A stretch of DNA of 64,000 nt from Plectrocnemia conspersa (taxonomy: Eukaryota; Arthropoda; Insecta; Trichoptera; Polycentropodidae), in contig VTFK01000034.1 in the NCBI GenBank assembly GCA_009617715.1, positions 868,001 to 932,000 on the forward strand, given 5' to 3'. The notes below the pieces were generated by a model, which did not search any database, had not been told where the DNA came from, and worked only from the letters and a program-made list of their open reading frames with translations. A program made the translations under genes and the position numbers. Positions 21,480 through 33,770 of the stretch are shown piece by piece. The first letter of the stretch is position 1, and each line of letters opens with the position of its first letter.

Positions 21480-22080
21480 TATTTTTAAGTTTTAAAAAGT
21501 CGCCATTATGGAAAAAATAGCGTAGAAAAATAGCTTAAAAACATTTTTATTCGTCTTTTTAAATTATTTTGTTTGCTAAATACGCTATAAATTAATTTAT
21601 TTGAAATATCCGCCATTTTGAAAGATAGTAAATCAAACTAGCTGATGGACTTTGTTAAGATATTTACAAGGTAAATTACTTTGATTTTTTTAAATTTTAT
21701 AGACTCCTTCACTTTTTTAAATTTTAGAACTGACCGCCATTTTGAAAAAAAAAGTCACATTAAACTAACTAACGAACTCAGTTGAGATACTTACAAGGGC
21801 AATTACTTTCGCATTTTTTTTAAAGTTAGCATTTATAAATAAATAGATATGCTATAGATTATTTTATCTAACTTTTTTTAATATTGAAATATCCTCCATT
21901 TTGAATCGAAAATGGTGGATCAAACTTGCTATTAAATTTAGCTGAGATAATTTCAAAGTCAATTAAGTATTTGTTTGTTACTAAATATGCTATACTTATT
22001 TTTATTTAGTATTTTTTCAAATTTTGGAATTGCCTACATTTTGATAAAAGGCAGATCAGACTATCTAATGAAATTAGAAA
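21480..22080. repeat. degenerate tandem array A (GCCATTTTG family)
   Basis: Five diverged units carry the marker CGCCATTTTGAA: at 21501, 21611, 21735, 21894 and 22034, about 110-160 bp apart. The marker is followed in several units by AATCAAACTA, GTTGAGATA and ACAAGGTAAATTAC. Related markers recur around 38.35-38.65, 39.66-40.52 and 58.89-59.62 kb. Confidence 0.65.
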
Positions 22081-22090
22081 ATACATTTAT

Positions 22091-22483
22091 TAAATGTCAA
22101 TAGCATTTTTATTTAATAAATGTGACTTATAAAAAAATCTATATATATATATATATCAGGTTATGTATATATATATATTATATATAATTTTTAATAATAT
22201 ATATTTTAAATAATATGTTTTAAAAAAATTCTCTGCATCTTATCATACATATTTTAAAATTATTTTTAGATATTTATAAGCATCAATTTCAGTTAATTAA
22301 AAGATCGATGACATTTTTCTTTAAATGTCAATAGCATTTTTATTTAATAAATGTGACTTATAAAAAAAATACAGTTTTAAATAATATGTTTTAAAAAAAT
22401 TCTCTGCATCTTATCATACATATTTTAAAATTATTTTTAGATATTTATAAGCATCAATTTCAGTTAATTAAAAGATCGATGAC
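22091..22483. repeat. recent tandem duplication, units 22091-22312 and 22322-22483
   Basis: The two units begin TAAATGTCAATAGC and end GATCGATGAC, and are nearly identical over about 160 bp. Unit 1 is about 60 bp longer because of a TA-rich insert (about 22139-22203), absent from unit 2. Such high identity in a region of decayed repeats indicates a recent event. Confidence 0.9.
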
Positions 22484-23160
22484 GTTCTTTATTACATTTA
22501 AAAATCTATATATTTATTAGGAAGTTCATAAAGTTATGGATTCTAAATGCATATTTGCGTTCTATTTTTATTATTATTTATTTTCAAGTATTTTATTACA
22601 TATAAAAATATAAGTAAAATATATCGTTTAGTTCTTAGTTACCAGAGGTTTTTTGGCTCAATTATTTTTCAAAAACAATTTTAGGCATTCACTTTGGAAA
22701 ACTATATCTTTATCTATTCATCAAGTGTTTTGTCAGTTTGCTTTATGTAATTAATAGGTTATAAAAGACAAGCAATACCTTAGATTTAATTTAGACAAGA
22801 AAAAAATCTATATAAACTAATGATAGATTGAGTGTCTGTGAAGCATAACTGTTTGAAACCAACATCTTTTAAATCTTCTGATTGTTTTTTGGAGGCCAGA
22901 ATTATACTCTCAGATTATTCCAAAGCTCACTTTAGGAACCTATAATTTGATTCACTGGTAAACATTATTAGTATAAAAATTAGAAATATTTTATTGGTTC
23001 GTATCAAAAATATAAACTAAATTATTAATGTATCATCATTTTCAGCATCTACTTGCGGAAGTTTAAGGGCTGTTTTGAACCTCAAAACAAGGTCATTCCT
23101 ATCGAATTTATAGTCTAATATCTATCCCATATCAATACTCTCTGACCAATTGTTATGTTT
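22484..23160. repeat. AT-rich sequence sharing a dispersed repeat with 26.75-26.95 kb
   Basis: ATTCTCTGC (22232 and 22400) and TTTTAGGCATTCACTTTGG (about 22680) have counterparts near 26778 and 26833, in the same order. This indicates two diverged copies of a longer dispersed repeat. No open frame. Confidence 0.4.
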
Positions 23161-23420
23161 TATTTATTGTAGCGCAGCCTAGCAAGCTCGGGCCACTTGC
23201 CGCATTATCACACAATATTTCAGTTTACCGTCCTGTGCAAATAGATGCGTCATCATGTAATCTGGTTTACGACTTAACAAATCGCGCTTCGAGCCACAAA
23301 CGTTTATTGTGCCCCCAATATAAACACATAATAATTGTGTAAACTTATTATTTCGGCCCGTGGGGCGTTCTGGACGCGAGCACGAGTTGCCCGCCTCGGT
23401 CAGATATGGAAGTATGGATG
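23160..23420. promoter_or_regulatory. small GC-richer island
   Basis: Mixed-composition block with GGGCCACTTG and CCCGTGGGGCG stretches. The frame 23335-23571 starts at TTG and is unrecognised. Confidence 0.2.
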
Positions 23421-23804
23421 CTACGATACAAAAGAGGAATTATATGGACGTATAGTTCAGTTGTTGTTAGTTCTATTGTCAAAATTATACACCGTGAACT
23501 CTTATTGTACAGTAGTATTTCGGTCTATAATAATCTTGATTTTTTATGGTATGAGTACAATATCAATGTAATTACGCACTAATAAGAACAAATGTACGTA
23601 TGCATATAATTAGTTATATAAGAAGAATACGTACTAATAATAAGTTTTCCATTTTTTGTTTCCATGCCTTCCAGATTTGGATTAATAGAACGAGTATTAG
23701 AATATAGTCTTGTTAACATTTTTTTTATTAACATTTATGGGTTGTAAAAAACGACAATTTTTCATTTAGTAATGGCAGAAGGAGCCACATAATTGCTCAG
23801 ATGC

Positions 23805-23900
23805 CAGTGGCGGATTTGTAGTGGAAAGGGCGTGGTGGGCGATAAGATCTGCAGGGCGTCCTGGCCATCAGTGACGGACATCAAACACGAGTCTATAAAT
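23805..23900 (+). mobile_element. solo CAGTGGCGGATTTGTA transposon end
   Basis: CAGTGGCGGATTTGTA matches the CAGTGGCG-type ends seen in the MITE at 12824. No inverted partner is evident nearby; the right boundary is arbitrary. Confidence 0.35.
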
Positions 23901-24329
23901 ATATGAAGAAGTTTTCCACGTAACGATTAGCTATCACTAACTTAATCGACGACACACACTAGCAATTTTACCTCATATAAAATTGATCATCAAGAATAGT
24001 GATGCAGCTTTCAACTGAATCGAAAAACGATATAATTTTTTTTTTCCAGAAACTGTATATGTAGCTACATGTATGTATATTATGCCCGCATGAAAAGTTT
24101 TATTGAACCGCCCGAACAAAGTACGGTACATTTTTATTGGATTTTCAGAACATAAAGAACGAATACAGGATGTTTGAAAGTATTTTTAGAATAAAACGGA
24201 ACTGTGGCTATTTTTCAATGATTTTTATAGTTTTCAATTTATTGTATGTCTATAATTATCTAGTTGTATAGCATATAGTGAGAGCAATATTATCACTAGG
24301 CCACCCTTCGGTGAGTGATAACAATAGGG

Positions 24330-24780
24330 CAATAGTAATAATTGCAAAGCGCTTTAATTCGTGCGCCTAATATTCCGAAACAAAGCGAATCGAACACGAT
24401 ACAATCCTAACTTATTATATAATGCTTTTATACATATTCCAGCTTGTTTGTATGTATATTTTGCAAAGGCTATAAATTAACGGCGTGTTCATTTGCGCAC
24501 AATGTTTAATCTGTCCAGCGCGGTCCCAGCAGACTGGCGCTCTTATCTCTAACCATCTAAACCACCCCCCGAAAACCACCCTCCGTCATTAAAATAGGCC
24601 CTTTAATTCCCGCAACCCCGTTAAAACCTTTTCGGATCGAAGCCTTTGCGAATAAAGTGTGTGTATGTGTTGGCCGGCCGGCCGCCATTTTCCATTTTCA
24701 TCTAAAGCTAAACACCTCTTCTGTTCTCACGAAATTGTGTCGAATCATTATTGCTATGCTGCGGTGGGTTGGGTTGCTTC
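24330..24780. promoter_or_regulatory. GC-richer island, candidate enhancer or promoter
   Basis: Mixed block with C-rich motifs, a GGCCGGCCGGCC run (about 24672) followed by GCCATTTTCC, and GATA-type sites. It shares a C-rich motif with 20340-20395 (see findings). No recognisable frame. Confidence 0.3.
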
Positions 24781-25119
24781 AATATGAGCTATAAAGTGCT
24801 TATGTAAATGTTGAAGAGTAAAATTTTATGGAGTGGTTATATTTTAAACGTTTTCGAGCTTGTGTTTTGTAATGTTTTAATTATTAGAAACATTCATATT
24901 AATTAATACTATCATTATTGGAAATTAACACGTATAAAATTTATAATGAAACTATTAAAACTTCTTTAATTGAGTTTTATTATAAGAAAATAATAAGCTA
25001 TTAACATTCAAAGCGGCTTCGTGTGTGATGTGAATTATTTACAGTCGATTATTATATTTTTTTAAGTAGAATTTACCCATCATCACGCACATTCTCGCCG
25101 CTTAATATGTCATAATAAA

Positions 25120-25201
25120 AACAATACTAAAGTATGCACATTTCGTTTTGTTACAGGTAAGCTTTCACACAATTACGTTCTGAGTCGCTTACGGGGTAAG
25201 T
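25120..25201 (+). other. recursive-splicing ratchet point with 39-nt cryptic exon (25157-25195)
   Basis: This is the strongest of the three sites. TACTAA at 25125-25130 is an ideal branch point, 26 nt before the acceptor TTTCGTTTTGTTACAG ending at 25156. The acceptor abuts GTAAGC at 25157, so the 3' and 5' splice sites are directly joined. A second strong donor, GGGGTAAGTGTG, starts at 25196, giving a 39-nt segment open only in frame 2. The layout matches ratchet points of long Drosophila introns. Actual use is inferred. Confidence 0.65.
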
Positions 25202-25559
25202 GTGTAGAATCGTTTAATTGACTACGTATGCATACGTTATATGATATAACGATGTTTATTACACGACTTTTTTGGCGTAGAAACGCGGTAGGCTGTGAGG
25301 CAATAAACAAAGCGATGTATAATTAAGCAATTAAAGGTAAATTAATGAAGATATATTGCATAGGTGTTGTCGGTTAATTGCATGTGCGAGCCCATTTCGA
25401 ATGTTAATAATGAACGCAACATGATTTGCCTACTACGTGCTTGCGTTTTATCAAAAGGGGTGTTAAAATTAGATTTAATAATAACAATATCAATGAATCT
25501 AAAATTTTGATGATACAGGTCGTTGACATAGCTTCAAAAAAAACGGTAAAAAAATATGT

Positions 25560-25960
25560 ATCCACTCGAGACTGTGTCAATTTCTCTGTCAACGCCGCCA
25601 TAAAGCACCTATGTTTTTATGCACTTCACCCCTCAACAGTCGCAATCCGCGGTTGCCTACCGGCGATACGTCCCTGGTCGGTCTCTTATCACGAAAATTC
25701 AGGCGGCTTTCTCCGCCGGTGCGCCAACTGGAAACCCATTCTGTGCACGCCCCGCCCGCTATCCGAACATAAGTAATAATGCAAACACCCACACGTCTTG
25801 CAAGAGCCAACCCCCCGCGGAATCCACCCCTGGGGGTGCACAAATTGCTTTTTGCTTCGACAACGGATCTTTTTTGCATCGGCCTGCAGCAAAAGTGGAC
25901 CCCTGCAAGATAATATCCCTGATATACCTCGAAATTAGGATTTAAAGCAAGATTATATTC
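25560..25960. promoter_or_regulatory. GC-rich island
   Basis: A sharply bounded block with frames open on both strands, expected of GC-rich non-coding DNA. It contains CCACCCCTGGGGGTG (about 25827), a small inverted repeat, and CCGCGG. The five overlapping frames look unlike proteins. Candidate promoter or CpG island. Confidence 0.3.
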
Positions 25961-25979
25961 ACACATGTCTGTGAGATCG

Positions 25980-28190
25980 CTTCTTTTATAAAAATGAAAA
26001 TAAAATTAACTGCTTATATATATTTATATATATATACTGTTTATTCAAAATTTTAATAAACAGTATTTTTTTAAATTAAGTTAACACAGTTATTTTAATT
26101 CATATATTTAAAAAGAAATTCCAACTTTTTGATAAATTGGCTTTAGATTCACTTTTCTAAAATATATTAAATATATTAAAATCCTTGGCTCTAAGTAATT
26201 AATTATATATTAAATTTTGTTAATCGAAAGTTATTTCAAATATAATTCTGGCTGTAAAAATTAACGATGTGTATTTTTCTGCAAGGATCTTATTTTAGTT
26301 AGAAATAATTTTTATTGTTCATGAACTTTTTTATTGTTCATGAAATTAATTAATTTATAATTAAAAAATAGGAGTTAATCTTGTTTGAAAATACTAAAAA
26401 TTAATGATATGATTATTATTTTTTTAATATTACCAGCGATCTCATTTTTGTCTTATTTTAGTTTTGAAAATTTATTTTTGAAAATGTTAAAATTTCATTT
26501 ATAATTTTGCTTTAACTATTATTAATATTAGTTTACACTGTCTTTGACAAATATTGATTATAAATTTAGTATCATATGTTATATAATATATTCCAATAAA
26601 ATAAAAATTAAAAAATTTAGTAACTTTTTAAAATACAGTAATGCTACGGATATTTATGCTCTAATATAAAGTATTTAAATTTAACTTTTACTAATATTTT
26701 TACTTTTTTTAATAAGCATGTTTTACTGTGAGAAATCAGATCCAATAAACTGTTCATATTTTTTCAACACATTTTAAATAATTCTCTGCGTTCAGTGTGA
26801 CTTTTCTTCTTTAACGTTTCGCTAAAAATAATTTTCGGCATTCTTTGGAGAATATCTTAAAATATTTATTTTAACACAAAATTAATATAAACAATCTGAT
26901 TTGATAGAATTAGTTTCTTATATCAAAAAACATTTTAACACAACAGTTTTAGATGTGAATTAAAATTGTATGTGTAGATATTGATAATATTTATTACACT
27001 ATTTAATATGTAGTTGTTAAATAAATAAATATATCGTTATACAATATATGTATGTATATTAATTTCGGTGTCAAAAAGTGAAGCTTATTTTTAACGTTCA
27101 TAATATGGTTGTTATATTAGCAAATAATTTACAACCTAGATCGATTCAAATTACTTACGTCCATTTATTCATTATATGTATCAGGAAAAGCTAAAATCAT
27201 GAAATTCGAGATCTTAAATATGATATAGTATTAAAAAATAAGTGTATTCCTGTGAAATTCTAGATTATATTAAAACTATAAAGCAGAACAGAAGTTCATT
27301 AAATAAAATCAACGAAGCCATACTTTGGATCAAATTAAAAATATTAGTTAATATTTATTATTACTTTTAATCCTACTGTTATAATTTTGTAGAGAAAAAA
27401 TGATGAGCAAATTTATTGTAGCTTATTCAGCATAATGTAGATTTCAAAATATCACGTATCTGATTTTGATGAATAGTAATTTTTAATATTTTTTTGGTAT
27501 TAATTAAAGCTATTTTATTTAATATGTATAAGAACTTTTATTTATATTAAAGAATAATTAAAGAAATTGGTTATTAAATATATATAATAAAGAATATAAA
27601 TATGTATTTTATATTAAAGAAATTTGCTCATTAAAAATATTTGAAATAAATAAACTCGCGACAGTACATTTGCTCAATTTTTTTTCTATAAAACTAGAAC
27701 AGTTTTATGAGAAACTATATTCTGAAATAACTGTTATAAGCATAATTACATTTACAATAAAAAACTATTTATATTTTTTATTTAAGCTGAAATTTTATAT
27801 CAAGGAAATAACAAAATACTAGATATAACTTCATGTCTAGACTTTCTCTAAGTTACACAAATAAATATATTTTACAACTTAATAAGTGAGTAACTATATT
27901 GCTATTTTTTAAACATAAAATTATTACGTTATATATATTTACATATGTATAATATAAACGTTATACATATTATTATATTATGATTATAAATAAGCCTTAT
28001 TATAGAAACTGCAATAACTTTAGGTATGTAAATGTCTTACTTAAATTATAAATTAAAAAATAATTTATTGTTTGATTATTATCTATCAAAACTTGATTAT
28101 CATATTCTAGGAAAAAAACATGTAAGATATACATGTACATAGGCTCCATACAGTATAAAAAATTACAATAATAATTCACGAGAACGTTAA
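25980..28190. other. AT-rich spacer
   Basis: Very A/T-rich. A 17-bp tandem pair of TTTTTATTGTTCATGAA lies near 26311-26345, and the dispersed repeat copy is at about 26760-26950. No gene supported. Confidence 0.55.
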
Positions 28191-29640
28191 AATGACTCTA
28201 ATTCGTTTTTTCTCGGCTTGAAAAATACAATTCCGGTAGCCTATCCAGTTGAAAAGTATACGCCGTAACAAACAGGAAGGGAAAAGTTAATTCCCAGGAT
28301 TATTCAAGAAGTAAAGCAATTTTCTAAAACTACATGATGAATTATATAACTCAACCGCAATGCAGCGGTTAAAAGGCACGTGTTTGTGCTTTTGGAAATT
28401 TATTAGGCTTTTACATTATATAGTTAATGATATTATTTTAACGTGAGATGGATTAAAATTATTAATATTCCTGATTTTTAAGTGATTGAGACTTCCTTCA
28501 TGATATTATTTAAAATCAATTCGGTTAGATTTATATATTATATATATATATATATTTATATTTTTAAATTAGTCATGCTATATAATAAACTTCATAAGCT
28601 TCAAACAAGAGCGTTGAACTTAATAAAACTTTTGGATAACTCGCGCATCGTCTGAAGCGTAAAACTTGGAACAAACTATAATACAAATAACACACACAAT
28701 TTCATTTAGGTACGTATCAGCGAAAGCCAACTAAGTATAACACGTATAAATAAAACACAAAAGCCGTGAAGTGTTACGGCAACAATTTTACGTATCATGA
28801 CTTATTTTATTACCTACAATAACACGGTTTCAATTAAATACTTGGAACTTCGATACGTATTGAAATTGAAATGCATTTACGAATAGTTTTGTGTACGTGC
28901 AAGCATTCTGGTATACGTATAATAATAGTACAGTGGTGTCATTCCCACATTTCACACATGCATGTGGCCCACAATTAAGGCTTGTCTGGTAAATGGAGTG
29001 CCACTAGTACTTGTCGTGATATGAAATTAAGTGCTCTCAGAGCAATTTATAAGCAATTATTTCATAGTGCCTAACAAACTTGTGATAACGTCGCCTCGAG
29101 TGTGTGCAAGAAACGATCCAAATGCTAAACAACTATCTTTTGTAGGGCGTATATGATATCTATGTATATATGTATATATCTAGTTCAATTTATATATGGA
29201 ACTATTCTGTGTATTAAATAAATTTCGGACAACGCTGCTCCGTTCGCATAGTGATAACTTTGCCTGGATAATATAAATGATATATAGGTAGCGGAAAATT
29301 TCATAGATGGGCACTTTACGTGATTTATAACGTATGGCGTATGATAAAGTGTCAGGATTATATTATATAGCGAAATTAGGATGTGTAAGAGAAAATCGTG
29401 CCGAGAACAAATAAAACCCAAGGTTGATTTATGTCAAAACTTCTAGTCTTTTGAAGCATAATTTATATTTATATCATAAAAAAAGTTTTGTGATGGTAAA
29501 TTGCTGATGATGTATTAAAAAATAGATTAGAAACTTTATTTATTATTTATATAAGTATTGTGTAATAAATACACAAAAGTACAATTGCTGTAGTTTATGC
29601 AGATTGTGTTGAATAACGTTTACTGTAATAAATCTCGAAC
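28191..29640. other. AT-rich spacer with mixed patches
   Basis: A TA microsatellite lies near 28530-28555. TTTCATTTAG abutting GTACGT at about 28710 is a weak ratchet-like match without a downstream donor. No gene. Confidence 0.45.
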
Positions 29641-30200
29641 TTGGAACTTATTTACCTGGTCGTCGAGGGCAAAAGATACTGCGAGAGCTTTGCGAAGCTT
29701 TACTGTATATATACATTATAACGGATCGTGAATTAAATTGAAGACAATAAGGTTTTAATCGGTGAAATTCTCAATAAATTTCAACGCGCATAAAGCAATT
29801 TACGCGTTATTCACCGTGGAATCCTTTTACGCGCGTCGTAAAGCAAAAGGCTGTGTATTAAGTTATTATGAATAATCGCTCAATCTGCCAACAGTATTAT
29901 ATATCGAGAGGCGGACTTTTCAGCCCACATGAGGGGTATAAACAACGAAGAAGGTTGAGAGAGAGAGGGATTCTGGGCGAAATTAATTTTTCGCCGAGCG
30001 GCGTAATTCATCAAAAATTCGTTCTGCATGTAATAAGTTAAAATACGAAATAAATTAAGTAGCTTTCTATGTTATGATATCTTTGTAGAGGCAAGGCTTT
30101 AACGGTGCCAGAAAGCTCCGAAAAATAAAAACCAAACCTTTTCTTCTTTGCCACAGTAATAACAACCGACGCTCGAAGCAACGTTATATTCGCTCGCTAA
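29640..30200. promoter_or_regulatory. mixed-composition island
   Basis: Less AT-rich block with GAGAGAGAG near 29960, the GAGA-factor type motif, and several CG dinucleotides. No frame. Candidate regulatory element. Confidence 0.25.
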
Positions 30201-30210
30201 TCGCTTTTTG

Positions 30211-30240
30211 CAGTGGCGTAATTTTGCGATGAAAAGTATA
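30211..30240 (+). mobile_element. possible solo CAGTGGCGTAATT transposon end
   Basis: Third occurrence of CAGTGGCG in the window, here followed by TAATTTTGCG. No partner is seen, and a chance match is possible. Confidence 0.25.
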
Positions 30241-30490
30241 AGGTTTGTGTTGGTGGAATGCTTAAAAAAATATTTAATAATAGTGTTGTGTAATAAAAAA
30301 AAGCGTTTGCACGAGTGCGTAATGTTAGTTTTTTGGGTTACGGTGTAAATGTCGAGCGAAAGTATATCGAGTTTTTTTAGAATAGTTTTTATGACATTTG
30401 CAGTTTTAATAGAATCAAATTGATTATTATATTTAAGTTACTTTTAACTGCGTCATTGAGTATCAATGTATTTAATAACGATACTAAATC

Positions 30491-30538
30491 ATTCTTCAAT
30501 GTATTTTTCATTGTTGGATGAAAAATACATTGAAGAAT
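30491..30538. repeat. perfect 21-bp inverted repeat with 6-nt loop
   Basis: The arm at 30491-30511 (starting ATTCTTCAATG) is the exact reverse complement of 30518-30538, separated by TGTTGG. A 48-nt transcript would form an unbroken 21-bp hairpin. It is too short and too perfect for a normal pre-miRNA. It could be a recent palindromic duplication or a hairpin RNA source. Confidence 0.9.
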
Positions 30539-30759
30539 TTTCCATACTTCGTGCATGTTTATGATCCTTCGTTAATAATAACTTTTAGTCTTTAACGCAA
30601 AATGCTCATATACAAAAACATCTATATATATATATACTGTTGAAATGGCAATCCAATGGCGTTAGATCGTGGCTTAGTGTTACATTCTAGTCCGTTATTT
30701 TTTCTCGCGTGATTTTTCCATATAAGGACGTGCATCATGTTTCGATTTACTACAGTAGA

Positions 30760-31990
30760 TCTTTAAAGTCTTAGGTTTCCAAACTTTACAGATTTTTTAT
30801 TGCATTTTATTGAATTGACATCTCTGGTATAGCCTCAATTTCAGCTGCTGTAAGATCTTCATTGAAAACTTTTGGTGTTCCACTTTTAACTATTTTTCTG
30901 TTTTTTGGCTTAAAGCATTTTTAAATGTTTTATGCGTGGAATATATAATTCCTTAATGCTTGTGGTATTCATATCAAATGCTTCCAAACCATTCAAATTT
31001 TTTTATTGCATATATGAACATTAATTCATGAGAATTTAGTCTTGTTTACTATTGATTGAATTTGACAACTTTGGATTGGCCACAATTTAAACGGATATTC
31101 GATCTTTGTCTTACTAATTTTGATGTTCCTCTTTAAAATTTGTATCTAATACAAAAATCCCTCAATTTTATTTTTGGCATTGGTGAACATAAAATACATT
31201 ACAATAAACTGAAGAAATGTTTTTAATTGAAATGATTGCCGAATGTTTTTAGTGAAACTTTTATAAGATACAAAAGAACTAAAAAATCTCTCCATTGTAA
31301 ATTCAGTCTGATTTTAAATGATTAATGCGTGCAATATTTAATTTCTTAATGCACGTGGTACTCATATCTCATGTTTCCAAACCTTCCATTTATTTTTATT
31401 GCATCGATGGATATTCAACCATGAGAATTTAGTTGTGTTTACTATTTTTTTAATTGAAATTTCTAGATTGGCCACAATTTAAGCGACAATTATTGGGGTA
31501 CCACTTAAAAAAACAGTCTCTCGATTTTAATTCTTAAAACATTTCTGGTGGAATTTGTATTACATACAATACTTTAAAAATTCTCTCCATTTTAAATTCA
31601 ATGTTTTTTAAATGTGAAATATATATATAATTCCTTAATGCGTGTGGTATAAATATCAAATGTTTCCAAAGCTTCCAAATTTTTTTATTGCATCTCTGAA
31701 AATTCAACCATGAGAATTTGGTTTTATTTACTATTTTTTGAATTGATATTTTTGGATTGGATTTAATTTCAGCGGCTGTTCAACTTTTGGTGTTCCACTA
31801 TAAAATTTGTCTTTTACACAAAAATTTTACAATTAAATGGGCTTAACTATTTTTAGTATTGGCAAACATGCAACACGTGTCCATAAACTGAACAAATGTT
31901 TCTAGTTGATATGGTTGCAGATTATTTATGGTGGAATTTTTATAACATACACTTAGGCAAAATATATTTTTTAGGAATAAATCATAAATT
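30760..31990. repeat. degenerate tandem array H (about 280-400 bp units)
   Basis: A marker resembling CCTTAATGC-TGTGGTA, then ATATC-AATG-TTCCAAA, recurs at about 30952, 31351 and 31631. Between markers the order TTTTTTATTGCAT, CATGAGAATTTAG and TTGGATTGGCCACAATTT is kept. This gives three or four diverged units. No coding frame. Confidence 0.65.
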
Positions 31991-32139
31991 TTATGCGTGG
32001 AATACGTTCCGAAATATATTTTTTAGATATATCTAATATATTGCAATATTTTGTGTTATATTATCAAGCAATATAATATTAAAAAAAATATTCGAAAGAA
32101 AGTATCATTTTGCAAGTTGTGATTCGAGTTTTACGCTTG

Positions 32140-32780
32140 CAGCGTTGAAAGGACACCGTCGAAACCTTTCATAATTTATTTCCAATTTTCATATATATAT
32201 ATATATTATTTTTAACAAATTCGCGCACGCCCTTTGATATTAAACAATGGCCCCGTGATCTCGGGTGCCCATAAATCAGCCGTCGGTGGGTGCTGTGCGA
32301 TTCATAAAACCTGCTAAGTTTCGCAATTCGTCCGGGCAATAACGCGTTTTTACCACCGCGAGAAGAGAAGTAACCGAGATTTTTTGACCCTCTCAGAGGA
32401 AAGAATGGCCGCTTTCATTAGAAAACGCATGACCGTAATGACTGTAATGTATCTCGGCTAATAGCGTTCCGAGGTTTTTATTCGCCAAATATTTTTCCTT
32501 CAGCTCGTTTTTATTATTATGCCGAAACTCGCCCTAATTTGCTTGTACACCACATTATCTAATAAATATCGCCCTTTTAATCTTAATCGGATTTTTGTAG
32601 CATAATATATTTCGTTAAGTTTAATTAAGCTCTTCTAGCGTTTAATAAATGCGATTGTAACTCACAATAAGGTATTGTAATCAAGTGAGGTTCATCGAAG
32701 TGGAATTTCATTTTGTCTTCGCATTCCTATTTGTGACCAAAGGGGGAGAGTCCCTGTGATCCTTATTGTGTTTGCAAAGA
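32140..32780. promoter_or_regulatory. GC-richer island
   Basis: Mixed block between AT-rich flanks, with CGATCTCGGGTGCCC-like GC stretches near 32250 and purine-rich runs near 32360-32400. No open frame. Candidate cis-regulatory module. Confidence 0.25.
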
Positions 32781-33239
32781 GGGGATGTTGTTGTTATTGC
32801 ATCAACCCATTCGTTAAACCATTTACGCTTCCACTTATGTATGTACATAGAAAACATTTTGATTTTGATAATATAAAATAATTGATGGATGAAAAAGATG
32901 TCCTAGCACATTTAGCTAAATTTAAATCCTTCAATTTATTATAGCCACTCCCTTTTGTATACGTAAGATGCATGGTAGTAGGGTTGAAATAAATGCGATG
33001 TCGTCTGAATATTTCTCCTGAGACGCTACCGTATACGTTTCGTATATTTATAATATATATGTAGAAAGTATACATACAGCGAATCGATCAATTGCTATAA
33101 ATTGTATGTTTGTTCAGTCTCGTGTACGACTCGCCAATTGTAATTTCTATAGACGTCTAGTGCGTTTATTTTTTATTGTACTTTTTTCTTCTTCAAATCG
33201 TAAAGTTTTCCACATAGACGCAATACATAATCTGTAGAA

Positions 33240-33770
33240 AAATTTCAGAAAACTTGGTCCGCCATTATTGCAAGGGAAATCCACCACCACAGCCAGACTG
33301 TTTTTTGCTTCAACTACTCGACTACGTATTTCGTAAGCGCCGACTTTCGCATAAGTCTTAGATAAGTTTTTTGCCGTGGAGAATTTACTGTGTTGTAGAT
33401 ACGGCGGCGAAGAGAATTCAAATAGGTTCGCTCACCGAAAGAAACGCTAATTTTTCACTTAATTAAAGTCGTGTGTGTGTAGAACACAAGGTTTTTGTTT
33501 ACGGGATATATGTATACGTGTTCGCTCTGAAAACGTGTACTGGTAATTCTGATATTAACCTTTGGGAAAATAAAGCACCCCGCTGTGAGATAATGGAGAT
33601 GTAGAGCGCAGCAATAAATTTATATACCAATCGCGATAGAATTTGTACCAGTTCTTTATTGTTATGAAAATATAATTTAAAATGTGTTTGTTTCATTTTG
33701 CGAGATGAAGCTTTATGTTTCATTTTGTGTAGTGAATATATCTTTACTTTGTTTATTTATTTTTTAATTG
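33240..33770. other. mixed-composition spacer
   Basis: Composition is balanced from 33240 to 33420 and AT-rich after. The short minus-strand frame 33499-33723 is unrecognised. Nothing firm. Confidence 0.35.

Noticed and set aside
25589..25966. 125-codon minus-strand ORF and overlapping frames
   Set aside because: Five frames overlap in both directions within one GC-rich block; none looks like a protein.
28681..28720. additional ratchet point at TTTCATTTAG|GTACGT
   Set aside because: The tract is short and A-rich, and no second donor follows.
30491..30538. microRNA precursor
   Set aside because: Stem is only 21 bp with no mismatches and no lower stem; no known miRNA seed recognised.
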